The notes under the pieces were generated by a model that saw nothing but the letters and a program-made list of their open reading frames with translations, was not told the DNA's origin and did not search any database. Both the position numbers and the translations under genes were made by a program. Shown here piece by piece: positions 51,456 through 60,951 of a DNA stretch of 64,000 nucleotides (position 1 is its first letter; each line of letters opens with the position of its first letter). Origin of the DNA: Pseudomonas sp. MF4836 (GTDB taxonomy: Bacteria > Pseudomonadota > Gammaproteobacteria > Pseudomonadales > Pseudomonadaceae); assembly GCF_002018875.1 (NCBI RefSeq), contig NZ_MVOL01000005.1:434001-498000 (forward strand). Direction: 5' to 3'.

Positions 51456-51490
51456 AAAGCCGTAGAACACCAACGAATCTTTAAAACCAA

Positions 51491-52156
51491 TCAGTCCAGC
51501 AGGGCCAGGGCCTCAGCCGTGCACTCCTGAATCCGCGCCCAGTCGCCGTTCTTGATCCACTCGGGATCAAGCATCCAGCTACCGCCGACGCACATCACGT
51601 TTTTCAACGCCATGTAGCTCTTGATATTGGCCGGGCTGACGCCACCGGTCGGGCAGAACTTCACTTCACCGAACGGGCCGCCCAAGGCCTTGATCGCCGC
51701 CACGCCGCCGCTGACTTCCGCCGGGAACAGCTTGAAGCGGCGATAGCCCAGGCCGTAGCCCTCCATGATGCCCGAGGCATTGCTGATGCCCGGCAGCAGC
51801 GGGATATCGCTGTCGACACTGGCTTCCAACAGGTCGCGGGTAATGCCCGGGGTGACGATGAACTGCGAACCCGCGGCTTCGGCCGCCGCCAGCATGCTGC
51901 GATCGAGCACGGTACCGGCACCGGTCACCAGCTCCGGACGCTGCTCGCGCAGGATCTGGATCGCCTTGAGGCCGAACTGGGAACGCAGGGTCACTTCCAG
52001 TGCGGTCAAGCCGCCAGCGGCCAAGGCGTCGGCCAAAGGCAGGACGTCCTGTTCGCGAGCGATGGTGATCACCGGCAGAATTCGCGCCTGGGCGCAAAGA
52101 CTGTCGATCAGGGCAACTTTGTCCGCCATGGAAACGGTTGGACGTGGGTTTTTCAT
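51491..52156 (-). CDS. eda: KDPG/KHG aldolase
   Basis: 221 residues. Eda signature: RILPVITIAREQDVLPLADALAAGGLTALEVTLRS (catalytic Glu), GAGTVLDRSM, FIVTPGI, and the Schiff-base lysine in VKFCPTGGVSPANIKSYMAL. It splits 2-keto-3-deoxy-6-phosphogluconate into pyruvate and glyceraldehyde-3-phosphate, the last Entner-Doudoroff step. ATG 52156 is chosen over the 52183 frame start. It follows pgl by 17 bases. Confidence 0.95.
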   Translation of the reverse strand: MKNPRPTVSMADKVALIDSLCAQARILPVITIAREQDVLPLADALAAGGLTALEVTLRSQFGLKAIQILREQRPELVTGAGTVLDRSMLAAAEAAGSQFIVTPGITRDLLEASVDSDIPLLPGISNASGIMEGYGLGYRRFKLFPAEVSGGVAAIKALGGPFGEVKFCPTGGVSPANIKSYMALKNVMCVGGSWMLDPEWIKNGDWARIQECTAEALALLD

Positions 52157-52173
52157 AGCGGCTGATCCTTGGC

Positions 52174-52887
52174 TCATGGGCACCAGTAAATCTCTAACGG
52201 AGGTTGCAGGAAGGCGCGAATCGGCATTTCGGCGACCAGGTCGCCGGCCAGTGCGGCACTCAGGGTGGTCAATTTGGATTGACCGGAAATCGACAACACG
52301 ATGGACCGCGCCGATGCCAGCAACGCGCGACTCATGGTCAGGCGTTGGTGAGGTACGGTCGGCGCCAGCATCGGCCAGCAGCGACGGCTGCCGTCGGCTT
52401 GCAGCGCTTCGGTCAGGTTCGGACTGTTGGGAAACAGTGACGCGGTGTGCCCGTCATCGCCCATGCCGAGAATCAGCACGTCGATGGCCGGCAAGTCGGC
52501 CAGCACGCGCTCGGCTTGTTCGGCCGCCAGCTCCAGGCTCGGCGCGGGGCTGTACAGGCTGACGAACCTGGCCTCGGCCGCGGCGCCCTGCAACAGGTAG
52601 CGCTTGAGCAGCCCGGCATTGCTGTCGGCGTGCTCAACCGGTACCCAGCGCTCGTCCGCCAGGGTCACCACCACCTTCGACCAATCCAGCGCCTGCTTGG
52701 CCAGGTGCTGGAAAAACGCCACCGGGCTGCGGCCACCGGACACCACCAGGGTCGCCACACCGCGTGCGGCAATCGCTGTGCGCAACTGTTCGGCCACATT
52801 CAGCGCCAGGCCTTCGGCCAGCAGCGTCGGGCTTTGAAACTCGTGGGCGCGCACGCCCTCGGGCAGTTTGAATTCAGATATCGCCAT
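52174..52887 (-). CDS. pgl: 6-phosphogluconolactonase
   Basis: 237 residues from ATG 52887 (GGGAGG upstream). Family motifs: [37 protein letters not shown], and [20 protein letters not shown]. It hydrolyses 6-phosphogluconolactone. It overlaps the zwf 3' end by 14 bases. Confidence 0.95.
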   Translation of the reverse strand: MAISEFKLPEGVRAHEFQSPTLLAEGLALNVAEQLRTAIAARGVATLVVSGGRSPVAFFQHLAKQALDWSKVVVTLADERWVPVEHADSNAGLLKRYLLQGAAAEARFVSLYSPAPSLELAAEQAERVLADLPAIDVLILGMGDDGHTASLFPNSPNLTEALQADGSRRCWPMLAPTVPHQRLTMSRALLASARSIVLSISGQSKLTTLSAALAGDLVAEMPIRAFLQPPLEIYWCP

Positions 52888-54343
52888 ACCACGACCTCCC
52901 ATCCCGCGTGATCAGTGCAATGGAGCTCATCGGCCCCCATGAACCCGCCGCATACGGCTTGGGCGCATCGCCGGACTTCTTCCAGCCGGCAATCAGCTGG
53001 TCGCACCACTTCCACGCGGCTTCGATTTCATCTTTACGGACAAACAGGTTCTGATTGCCGCGCATCACTTCCAGCAACAACCGCTCGTAGGCATCGGGAA
53101 TCCGCGCGCTGCGATAGGTGTCGGAAAAATTCAGCTGCAACGGGCCGCTGCGCAGTTGCATGCCTTTGTCCAGGCCCTGCTCCTTGGTCATCACGCGCAA
53201 GGAGATGCCTTCGTCCGGTTGCAGGCGGATAATCAGCTTGTTACTGATCTGCAGGCGCTGCTCGGGAGCGAAGATGTAATGCGACGGCTCTTTGAAATGG
53301 ATCACGATCTGCGACAGCTTGTCCGGCATGCGCTTGCCGGTGCGCAGGTAGAACGGCACCCCGGCCCAACGCCAATTGCGGATATCGGCCCGCAGGGCGA
53401 CGAAGGTTTCGGTGTCGCTCTGGGTGTTGGAATTCTCTTCTTCCAGATAGCCGGGCACCGGCTTGCCAGCGCTGTAGCCGGCGATGTACTGGCCGCGCAC
53501 CACCTGGGTGGTCAGGCCTTCCGGGCTGATCGGCGCCAGGGCCTTGAGCACTTTGACCTTCTCGTCGCGGATGCTGTCGGCCGAAAGGTCGGCCGGCGGG
53601 TCCATGGCGATCAGGCACAGCAGCTGCAGCAGGTGATTCTGGATCATGTCCCGCAGTTGGCCGGCCTTGTCGAAGTAACCCCAGCGGCCTTCGATGCCGA
53701 CCTTTTCGGCCACGGTGATTTCCACGTGGGAGATGTAGTTCTGGTTCCACTGGGTTTCGAACAGGCTGTTGGCGAAACGCAGGGCGATCAGGTTCTGCAC
53801 CGTCTCTTTGCCCAGGTAGTGGTCGATCCGATAGATGCGCGTCTCCGGGAAGAACTGCGCCACCGCATCGTTGACCTTGCGCGAGGATTCCAGGTCAGAG
53901 CCGATGGGTTTTTCCAGGACCACGCGGGTGTTTTCCGCCAGGCCGGCCTGGGACAGGTTCTCGCAGATCGCGCCGTAGACCGCGGCCGGAGTGGCGAAGT
54001 AGGCGATCAGGCGCTGTTCGCGACCGGCCCGCTCGGCCAGGGCCAGGTAATCATCGGCCTTGAGGAAGTCCACATGCAGGTAGCTCAGACGCGCCAGGAA
54101 GCGCTCCAGCACCACGGCATCGATGTCCTTGTCGCCCAGGTAGCGGCGCAGCTCGGCCTCAATGAACGCCAGGTGCTGCTGCTCGCTGCCCGGCTCGCGG
54201 GCCAGGGCCAGGATGCGCGTGTCGTCATGCAGCAAACCGGCGCCATCGAGCTGGTAAAGGGCAGGAAACAATTTGCGAAGCGCCAGATCACCCAGCGCGC
54301 CAAACAAGGCAAAGGTGCACGGTTCAACCGTTATCGAAGGCAT
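52874..54343 (-). CDS. zwf: Glucose-6-phosphate dehydrogenase
   Basis: 489 residues: coenzyme loop [20 protein letters not shown] (about 8-27), the active-site [14 protein letters not shown] with catalytic His, then [28 protein letters not shown] and FYLRTGKRM. It oxidises glucose-6-phosphate and supplies NADPH. The 5' leader has an AAGAACAA tract right before the ATG. It is first in zwf-pgl-eda and divergent from hexR. Confidence 0.96.
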   Translation of the reverse strand: MPSITVEPCTFALFGALGDLALRKLFPALYQLDGAGLLHDDTRILALAREPGSEQQHLAFIEAELRRYLGDKDIDAVVLERFLARLSYLHVDFLKADDYLALAERAGREQRLIAYFATPAAVYGAICENLSQAGLAENTRVVLEKPIGSDLESSRKVNDAVAQFFPETRIYRIDHYLGKETVQNLIALRFANSLFETQWNQNYISHVEITVAEKVGIEGRWGYFDKAGQLRDMIQNHLLQLLCLIAMDPPADLSADSIRDEKVKVLKALAPISPEGLTTQVVRGQYIAGYSAGKPVPGYLEEENSNTQSDTETFVALRADIRNWRWAGVPFYLRTGKRMPDKLSQIVIHFKEPSHYIFAPEQRLQISNKLIIRLQPDEGISLRVMTKEQGLDKGMQLRSGPLQLNFSDTYRSARIPDAYERLLLEVMRGNQNLFVRKDEIEAAWKWCDQLIAGWKKSGDAPKPYAAGSWGPMSSIALITRDGRSWYGDI

Positions 54344-54348
54344 GATGT

Positions 54349-54356
54349 TTGTTCTT
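54349..54356 (-). promoter_or_regulatory. AANAANAA tract before zwf (candidate Hfq/Crc site)
   Basis: On the coding strand this reads AAGAACAA, five bases before the zwf ATG, where no good Shine-Dalgarno sequence is seen. Confidence 0.45.
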
Positions 54357-54408
54357 TTATCAAGTTAAGCTACAAATACCTTTTTTCAAGGCATCACTCA
54401 AGGGAAAA

Positions 54409-54424
54409 TGTAGTAATAACCACA
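54409..54424. promoter_or_regulatory. Imperfect dyad between zwf and hexR (candidate HexR operator)
   Basis: tgtagtaataaccaca is a 16-bp dyad with one mismatched pair per arm, 65 bases from the zwf start and 117 from hexR. HexR is known to bind TTGT-N7/8-ACAA-like sites in such regions; this one matches only loosely. Confidence 0.45.
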
Positions 54425-54541
54425 ACATTTTCGCAAAATACAGAATCCGAGTGGTGGTCGGCACAGGCCATCAGTAGGATAGGCCACCGCCGAAGCCCGG
54501 TTAAGCCCGGCTTCCTTGCATTGCCGACCTAGGAAACCTTA

Positions 54542-55411
54542 ATGGACCGCATGCGCAATCTTCTGGAACACATCCAGAACCGCCTTGAAGAATTGAACAA
54601 GGCCGAACGTAAAGTCGCTGAAGTGATCCTGCTCAACCCACAGCAGGCGACGCGCTTCAGCATCGCCGCCCTGGCCCAGGCCGCCTCGGTCAGCGAGCCC
54701 ACGGTCAATCGTTTCTGCCGCTCGTTCGGCGTCAGCGGTTACCCGGAACTCAAACTGCAACTGGCCCAGAGCCTGGCCAGCGGGGCGGCCTATGTCAGCC
54801 GCGCGGTCGAAGCCGATGATAACCCCGAAGCCTATACGCAAAAGATCTTTGGCAGCGCCATTGCGTCCCTCGATAGCGCCTGCCAGGCCCTGGACCCGAA
54901 CCTGATCAGCCGCGCCGTCGACCTGTTGATCCAGGCGCGGCAGATCCACTTCTTCGGCCTCGGCGCCTCGGCCCCGGTGGCGCTGGATGCGCAGCACAAG
55001 TTCTTCCGCTTCAACCTCGCGGTGACCGCCCACGCCGACGTGCTGATGCAGCGCATGATTGCCTCGGTGGCCCATACCGGCGAGCTGTTCGTGATTATTT
55101 CCTACACCGGGCGTACCCGTGAACTGGTGGAAGTGGCACGCATCGCCCGGGAAAACGGCGCCTCGGTCCTGGGCCTGACCGCCGCCGGCTCGCCCCTGGC
55201 CAAGGCCAGCACCCTGAGCCTGAATATTCCGCTGCCGGAAGACACCGACATTTACATGCCGATGACCTCGCGCATCATCCAGCTGACCGTGCTCGACGTC
55301 CTCGCCACCGGCATGACCTTGCGCCGCGGCGTCGACTTCCAGCCGCACCTGCGCAAAATCAAGGAAAGCCTCAACGCCAGCCGCTATCCGGTGGGTGACG
55401 AGTTCAATTGA
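54542..55411 (+). CDS. hexR: HexR transcriptional regulator (RpiR family)
   Basis: 289 residues. N-terminal HTH about 33-60 ([35 protein letters not shown]) and a C-terminal SIS sugar-phosphate domain (about 125-255: [51 protein letters not shown]). HexR binds 2-keto-3-deoxy-6-phosphogluconate and controls zwf, edd and gap genes. It is divergent from zwf; its stop codon lies in a hairpin. Confidence 0.95.
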   Translation: MDRMRNLLEHIQNRLEELNKAERKVAEVILLNPQQATRFSIAALAQAASVSEPTVNRFCRSFGVSGYPELKLQLAQSLASGAAYVSRAVEADDNPEAYTQKIFGSAIASLDSACQALDPNLISRAVDLLIQARQIHFFGLGASAPVALDAQHKFFRFNLAVTAHADVLMQRMIASVAHTGELFVIISYTGRTRELVEVARIARENGASVLGLTAAGSPLAKASTLSLNIPLPEDTDIYMPMTSRIIQLTVLDVLATGMTLRRGVDFQPHLRKIKESLNASRYPVGDEFN

Positions 55412-55429
55412 GGGCTACGTTGGCCCTCA
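55409..55429. other. Hairpin overlapping the hexR stop codon
   Basis: tgagggc (55409-55415, includes the TGA) pairs with gccctca (55423-55429) around tacgttg. No T run follows. Confidence 0.4.
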
Positions 55430-55478
55430 TCGCAACGCCAATTCATCTGATACGCCAAGGCGCCCATGCCGCCGAAGG

Positions 55479-56333
55479 TCAGGCGACGGCTCGGGCTTGC
55501 AGGCTCAGGTGGGCGCGTTCGCCGGGGGCCAGGCAGACACTGCCGGTGCCGCCGCTGGCGGCTTCGACGCAGACGAACCCTGACACTTCATTCCAGCTCA
55601 CCCCCAGTAACGGCCGCGTGCCCGGGTGCCAGACCACGGTGTCGGCGCTGTCGCCGGTGTCGATGCACAGTTCGCGCTGCCAGGCGCTGTCCTTGAGCTG
55701 CAATTCGCCCTCGTGCTGGAACACCCGCTGGCATCCACCCTGCACCCGCAACTCGCCCTTCTGTTGGCAAGCCTGGCGATTCAACTGGTCATAACCTTCC
55801 ACGCCATCCAGCCCAGACAGCGCTACCTCGCCAACATCACCAATACGCCAATAGGCGTGCAACGCCTGGCTCAATTGGCAGGGTTCACTGTCTTGATGCT
55901 CGGTGCCCAGGCGCAGTTCCAGGGTTTCCCCGAGGTGCGCGTGCAGGTCCACTTGCCAATCGCACAGCTGCAATTGCCAATGCAGGCGCACGCCATCGTC
56001 GTCACTGCTGCTGTCCAGCAGCTTCCAGTCGATCAAGCGCGCCCAGCCATGGGACGGCCAGGCGTTCTCGCTCGGATGCCGGCCGTACCAGGGCCAGCAC
56101 ACCGGCACCCCGCCCCGAATCGCCCCCACCTGCGGCCACTTGGCGGCGCACCACAGCCAGGGCTTTTGCCCGGTCGGCTGAAAATGCAGCAACTGCGCGC
56201 CCTGGCGACTGAACACCGCCTGGCACAGGGGGTGGTCGATTACCAGCACATCACGCAGCTGGTAGCGCTCCCAGGCAAAGGTCGGACGCTCGCGCAGGGA
56301 TTTGAAAAAGCGTTGCAGCGGATGCTCATGCAT
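55479..56333 (-). CDS. D-hexose-6-phosphate mutarotase
   Basis: 284 residues of the YeaD/galactose-mutarotase-like beta-sandwich: VLVIDHPLCQAVFSRQGAQLLHFQPTG, RGGVPVCWPWYG (substrate loop), HGWARLIDWKLL, and LHAYWRIGDVGEVALSGLDG. The enzyme interconverts glucose-6-phosphate anomers, feeding Zwf. The preceding gene on the same strand is oprB, with a terminator between, so it probably has its own promoter. Confidence 0.9.
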   Translation of the reverse strand: MHEHPLQRFFKSLRERPTFAWERYQLRDVLVIDHPLCQAVFSRQGAQLLHFQPTGQKPWLWCAAKWPQVGAIRGGVPVCWPWYGRHPSENAWPSHGWARLIDWKLLDSSSDDDGVRLHWQLQLCDWQVDLHAHLGETLELRLGTEHQDSEPCQLSQALHAYWRIGDVGEVALSGLDGVEGYDQLNRQACQQKGELRVQGGCQRVFQHEGELQLKDSAWQRELCIDTGDSADTVVWHPGTRPLLGVSWNEVSGFVCVEAASGGTGSVCLAPGERAHLSLQARAVA

Positions 56334-56418
56334 GTGCCACGGTCCTGAAAATCATTGCTGTCTCGATACTCATGAGGGCTGCGCAAAACGCTGTAACTGT
56401 CGCGAGCTACAGTTCCCA

Positions 56419-56450
56419 CAAAAAAAAGCGGACAGCCTTGGCCATCCGCG
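56419..56450 (-). terminator. Terminator after oprB
   Basis: gcgga (56428-56432) pairs with tccgc (56445-56449), with an inner gcc/ggc pair. Leftward it is followed by eight T (A tract at 56420-56427 on plus). It is 38 bases beyond the oprB stop. Confidence 0.82.
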
Positions 56451-56487
56451 AAATGCGCACAAAGAGAAGGAGCTTATCGCAAGCGCG

Positions 56488-57837
56488 TCAGAACACCGAC
56501 TGAATTTTCAGACCCGCCACCAACGCGTTATCCACTTCATCCACGCCACCCGGGTGAGTGATGTATTGCAGGTTGGGACGCACGGTCAGCCAGTTGGTGA
56601 CATGGAAGCCGTAGTTGATTTCATAGTTGTATTCAGTGTTGCGCAGCGGCGCATACAGCGCGTCGTTGTAGTCACTGATACCGTTGTCGGCGTTGACCAG
56701 CTCGGCGTTTTTCTTCACGTCGTCGTTGACATGGATCCGGGCGAAACCGATGCCGACGTCATCCTTGGGACGCGCGTCGAACGGGCCCTTGTACACGAAC
56801 ATCAGCGACTGGTAGTTGTCGACGACGTTGGTGTCCTTGTCGTGGAAGGTGGCATTGGCCGCGATATTCAGGCCGCGTGAAGCATCGCCATTGTGGGTGG
56901 TGAGTTGCTGCTGCCCAACGAACCAGTAGCCATGCTTGCTGTTGTGCACGCGGTAGCCGTCGCCGCTGTTCGCTGCATCCTGGCCATTGCTGTCTTCGCG
57001 CACGTCATTGGCATCGGCCGTGCTCTTGTAGTATCCGACCCGGTACTCGCCCGGCAGGCTGTTGAGCTTCGGCGACCAGACCACTTCGACCGGCAGCACG
57101 GTGCCCTTGGTCCCGCTGCCGCTGAGCTTGAAGCCGTTGCCGTGCTCCAGCTGCGACGGGTTCTGGTTGTAGGCGCCGATCTGCGCGTACAACTCGGGCG
57201 TGATGTTGTACTTGATCCGCAACGCCGCCTGGCTGACCGGCCAGTTGTACCAGATGCCCGTGGCCCAGTTGCCCACCTGGGAGCCGCAGAACGCCAGGTT
57301 CTGGAACTCGCAGGGGAAGGTGTTGAAGTCTTCGCCTTCGCCGAAGTAGCCGGCCTTGACGTCGAGTTTGCCATCCAGGAACTGATGCTGGACCCACAAC
57401 TGGGTCAACCGGACCATATGGCCGCGACCGTAGACTTCCTGGGAGGAACTCAGGGTGCCGGCACGCGGATCGCCGATACGGTCATTGGAAATGTTCTGGC
57501 CGTTACGGTTGGTGAGCTGGACCTTGGCTTGGGTGTTATCCCAGCCCAACAGCTTTTGCAGGTCCAGGGCCACGCCCAGGCCGAACTGATCGCTGTAACG
57601 CGCAGTCTTGTCGTTGTTGTAGCCACCGTGCAGGTTACCGCCGACTTCACCGACGTAGTCCGCCTTGATGTCGATACCCTGCTCGATGAGCTTGGTCCGC
57701 TCGCCACCCCAGTCGCCCGTCATCCACTTGGAATCGGCGCCGAACGCCTCATCCGCCATCGCATTGCCGGACAGGACCAGTGCCGCCACCGCTGACATCT
57801 GGCAGAGCAGCCGGGTATTGGTGTGTTTCTTTTTCAT
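56488..57837 (-). CDS. oprB: Carbohydrate-selective porin OprB
   Basis: 449 residues. Signal peptide with a KKKHTN start and cleavage after GNAMA (about residue 28), then EAFGADSKWMTGDWGGERTKLIEQGIDIKADYVGEVGGNLHGG, the hallmark OprB start, and beta strands to the C-terminal VAGLKIQSVF ending in Phe. It forms a glucose-permeable outer-membrane channel. An AATAACAATAAA tract precedes the ribosome site. It follows gtsD in the same direction. Confidence 0.95.
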   Translation of the reverse strand: MKKKHTNTRLLCQMSAVAALVLSGNAMADEAFGADSKWMTGDWGGERTKLIEQGIDIKADYVGEVGGNLHGGYNNDKTARYSDQFGLGVALDLQKLLGWDNTQAKVQLTNRNGQNISNDRIGDPRAGTLSSSQEVYGRGHMVRLTQLWVQHQFLDGKLDVKAGYFGEGEDFNTFPCEFQNLAFCGSQVGNWATGIWYNWPVSQAALRIKYNITPELYAQIGAYNQNPSQLEHGNGFKLSGSGTKGTVLPVEVVWSPKLNSLPGEYRVGYYKSTADANDVREDSNGQDAANSGDGYRVHNSKHGYWFVGQQQLTTHNGDASRGLNIAANATFHDKDTNVVDNYQSLMFVYKGPFDARPKDDVGIGFARIHVNDDVKKNAELVNADNGISDYNDALYAPLRNTEYNYEINYGFHVTNWLTVRPNLQYITHPGGVDEVDNALVAGLKIQSVF

Positions 57838-57852
57838 CCCTACATCCTCGTC

Positions 57853-57864
57853 TTTATTGTTATT
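57853..57864 (-). promoter_or_regulatory. AANAANAA tract before oprB (candidate Hfq/Crc site)
   Basis: The coding strand reads AATAACAATAAA, fifteen bases before the oprB ATG and just upstream of the GAGG ribosome site. Confidence 0.55.
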
Positions 57865-57927
57865 AACTGTTTTTATCTAACGCGGTTTACAGCGATTGCG
57901 ACGAATGACAGGCCATCCGTCACGGAT

Positions 57928-59088
57928 TCAGCGGCCCTTGAACTGCGCCACGTTGCCCGCCGGGGCCTGCGCCGCCGGCACACCGGCCACGCCCAGGCGC
58001 TCGCCGCTCTTGGCATCGAACAGCAACACCTTGCTCGGATCGAACTGCAGGGTCAGGGTCTCTCCCACCTGCGGCGCCACATCCGGCGCCAGGCGGCAGC
58101 AGACCTTGGTCCCATTGAGGCTGACGAACACCAGGGTGTCGGGGCCGGTAGGCTCGGTGACCTGGACCTCGGCGCGGATGCTCGGCAGGCCGTTGGCCTC
58201 GGCACCGGCCAGGACGATCTGCTCCGGGCGCATGCCAAGAATCACTTCACGGTCTTCAAGCCCGGCATCCTGCATGCCCAGGGGCAGCTCGCAGCGCGCC
58301 TGGCCGCTGTCGAGCAGGGCCAGCAGGCGGCCGTCCTTGCGTTGCAGGCGCAGGGGGATGAAGTTCATCGGCGGCGAACCGATAAAGCTCGCCACAAACA
58401 GGTTGGCCGGGTCGTTGTAGATCTGCTTCGGGGTGCCGAACTGCTGGATGATCCCGTCCTTCATCACCGCCACTTTGTCGCCCAGGGTCATGGCTTCGAT
58501 CTGGTCGTGGGTGACGTAGACCGTGGTGGTCTTCAGGCGCTGGTGCATCAGCTTCATTTCGGTACGCATCTCGACCCGCAGCTTGGCGTCGAGGTTGGAC
58601 AGCGGTTCGTCGAACAGGTAGATCTTCGGCCGCCGCGCCAGCGCCCGGCCCATGGCCACGCGCTGCTGCTGGCCGCCCGACAGCTGGCCGGGCTTGCGGC
58701 TGAGCAGGTGTTCGATCTGCAACAGCTTGGCGACACGGGCCACCTCTTCGTCGATCTCGGCACGGGGCATCTTGCGGATCTTCAAACCGAAGGCGATGTT
58801 GTCGCGCACGCTCATGGTCGGGTACAGCGCATAGGACTGGAACACCATGGCGATGTCCCGATCCTTGGGGCTCATGCCGCTGATGTCGGCGTCATCCACC
58901 AGGATCGCCCCGCCGCTGATGTTCTCCAGGCCTGCGATGCAGTTCATCAAGGTCGATTTACCGCAGCCCGAAGGCCCGACCAGGATCAGGAACTCGCCGT
59001 CATCGATCTTCAGTTCGATGTTTTTCAGGGTGTCCGGCAAGCCCGCGCCGTAGGTCTTGTTGACGTTGCGTAATTCGAGAGTTGCCAT
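57928..59088 (-). CDS. gtsD: Glucose ABC transporter ATP-binding protein
   Basis: 386 residues: Walker [10 protein letters not shown] (about 38-46), LSGGQQQR signature, Walker [12 protein letters not shown], switch His in [13 protein letters not shown], and a C-terminal OB-fold regulatory region from about 240 ([14 protein letters not shown]). It is the MalK/UgpC type that powers GtsABC. It is three bases from gtsC. Confidence 0.93.
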   Translation of the reverse strand: MATLELRNVNKTYGAGLPDTLKNIELKIDDGEFLILVGPSGCGKSTLMNCIAGLENISGGAILVDDADISGMSPKDRDIAMVFQSYALYPTMSVRDNIAFGLKIRKMPRAEIDEEVARVAKLLQIEHLLSRKPGQLSGGQQQRVAMGRALARRPKIYLFDEPLSNLDAKLRVEMRTEMKLMHQRLKTTTVYVTHDQIEAMTLGDKVAVMKDGIIQQFGTPKQIYNDPANLFVASFIGSPPMNFIPLRLQRKDGRLLALLDSGQARCELPLGMQDAGLEDREVILGMRPEQIVLAGAEANGLPSIRAEVQVTEPTGPDTLVFVSLNGTKVCCRLAPDVAPQVGETLTLQFDPSKVLLFDAKSGERLGVAGVPAAQAPAGNVAQFKGR

Positions 59089-59091
59089 CTG

Positions 59092-59937
59092 TTACCCCTT
59101 GACCGCGCCGGACGTCAGCCCACGCAGGAAATACTTGCCAGCGAATATGTAAACCAACAGGGTCGGCAGCCCGGCGATCATCGCCGCTGCCATATCAACG
59201 TTGTATTCCTTGGCCCCGGTGCTGGTGTTGACCAGGTTGTTCAAGGCCACGGTGATCGGCTGCGCATCGCCACTGGCAAACACCACGCCGAACAGGAAGT
59301 CGTTCCAGATCTGGGTGAACTGCCAGATCAGGCAGACCATGACGATCGGGATCGACATCGGCAGCAGGATCTTGCCGAAGATGGTGAAGAACCCGGCGCC
59401 ATCCAGGCGTGCCGCCTTGACCAGCGCATCGGGAATGCTCACGTAGTAATTGCGGAAGAACAGCGTGGTGAACGCCAGGCCGTAGACCACGTGCACCAGC
59501 ACCAGGCCGGTGGTGGTGTTGGCCAGGCCGAACTTGCCGAGGGTGAACGAGGCCGGCAACAGCACGGTCTGGAACGGCAGGAAGCAGCCGAACAGCAGCA
59601 GGCCGAAGAACAGCTGCGAACCACGGAAGCGCCACATCGACAGCACATAGCCGTTCATTGCGCCGATAAAGGTCGAGATCAATACCGCCGGCACGGTGAT
59701 TTTCACCGAGTTCCAGAAGTAGCCGCCGACGCTGTCCCAGGCCTTGATCCAGCCAATGCCGTCAATCACGGCGGGCCAGCTCAGGAGGTTGCCGGTGCGG
59801 ATGTCTTCCGGGGTCTTGAAGCTGGTCAGCAGCATCACCACCAGCGGGATCAGGTACACCGCGGCCGCCAGCAGCAAGGTGGCGTAGATGGCAATGCGGC
59901 TGAAGTTCAGGGTCGGTTTCCCGAGCGCGTTAGTCAT
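59092..59937 (-). CDS. gtsC: Glucose ABC transporter permease
   Basis: 281 residues with six membrane segments and the EAA loop near YYVSIPDALVKAARLDGAGFFTIFGKILLPMSIPI. It is a MalG-type permease. The start overlaps the gtsB stop by eight bases. Confidence 0.93.
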   Translation of the reverse strand: MTNALGKPTLNFSRIAIYATLLLAAAVYLIPLVVMLLTSFKTPEDIRTGNLLSWPAVIDGIGWIKAWDSVGGYFWNSVKITVPAVLISTFIGAMNGYVLSMWRFRGSQLFFGLLLFGCFLPFQTVLLPASFTLGKFGLANTTTGLVLVHVVYGLAFTTLFFRNYYVSIPDALVKAARLDGAGFFTIFGKILLPMSIPIVMVCLIWQFTQIWNDFLFGVVFASGDAQPITVALNNLVNTSTGAKEYNVDMAAAMIAGLPTLLVYIFAGKYFLRGLTSGAVKG

Positions 59938-60838
59938 GGCGTTTGCCCCGCAGTTCGGAATACAGGTACGGCACCAGGATGGTCAGCACCGCGCCCAGCA
60001 TCAGCATGGCGCTGGCCGAACCGATGCCCATCTGGCCACGGCTGAAGGTGAAGGAGTACATGAACATCGCCGGCAAGTCCGAGGAGTAGCCCGGTCCGCC
60101 CGCCGTCATCGCCGCCACCAGGTCGAAGCTCTTGATCGCGATATGGGCGAGGATCATGAAGGCGCTGAAAAACACCGGGCGCAGGCTCGGCAGCACGATC
60201 TTCAGGTAGATGGTCGGCAGGCTCGCGCCGTCGACCTGGGCGGCACGGATGATCGACTGATCGACACCGCGCAGGCCGGCCAGAAACATGGCCATGACAA
60301 AACCCGAGGCTTGCCACACGGCGGCGATCACCAGGCAGTACACCACCCGGTCCTGATCCACCAGCCAGTCCAGGCGAAAGCCTTCCCAGCCCCAGTCACG
60401 CAGCATCTTGTCCAGGCCCAGGCCCGGGTTCAGCAGCCACTTCCAGGCGGTACCGGTGACGATCATCGACAGCGCCATCGGGTACAGGTACACGGTGCGG
60501 ATAAAACCTTCCTTGCGGATCCGCTGGTCCAGCAGCACCGCCAGGAACACCCCGAGCACCAGACTGATGCCGATGAACATGCCGCCGAACAGCGCCAGGT
60601 TTTTGCTCGCGACCCACCAGCGGTCGTTGTCCAGCAGGCGAGTGTATTGCTGCAAGCCGACCCATTTGTAGGTCGGCATGAAGCTGGAATTGGTGAAGGA
60701 CAGAATGAACGTCCAGATGATGTAACCGTAAAAACCAACCAACACGATCAGCATGCTCGGCGCCAGCACCAACTTGGGCAGCCAGCGTTGCAGCGCATCG
60801 AACGGTGAGGCTTTGCTGAAAACCGCCACAGAGCTCAT
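59930..60838 (-). CDS. gtsB: Glucose ABC transporter permease
   Basis: 302 residues with six membrane segments and the EAA loop GVDQSIIRAAQVDGASLPTIYLKIVLPSLRP. It is a MalF-type permease. A hairpin lies between it and gtsA. Confidence 0.93.
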   Translation of the reverse strand: MSSVAVFSKASPFDALQRWLPKLVLAPSMLIVLVGFYGYIIWTFILSFTNSSFMPTYKWVGLQQYTRLLDNDRWWVASKNLALFGGMFIGISLVLGVFLAVLLDQRIRKEGFIRTVYLYPMALSMIVTGTAWKWLLNPGLGLDKMLRDWGWEGFRLDWLVDQDRVVYCLVIAAVWQASGFVMAMFLAGLRGVDQSIIRAAQVDGASLPTIYLKIVLPSLRPVFFSAFMILAHIAIKSFDLVAAMTAGGPGYSSDLPAMFMYSFTFSRGQMGIGSASAMLMLGAVLTILVPYLYSELRGKRHD

Positions 60839-60878
60839 CGGGATAATCCAGGTGTGAAGTAGGGATCAGAAGGTAGTG

Positions 60879-60904
60879 CCCTGTGGGAGCAAGCGCCCAC
60901 AGGG
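60879..60904. other. Hairpin between gtsA and gtsB
   Basis: ccctgtggg (60879-60887) pairs perfectly with cccacaggg (60896-60904) around agcaagcg. The loop resembles the REP core. No T run, so it probably protects the gtsA 3' end or partly stops transcription, raising binding protein over permease. Confidence 0.65.
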
Positions 60905-60951
60905 ATAGACCCTTCAAGTAACGGCCACGGGCGTACCCGTGGCATCGGGGA

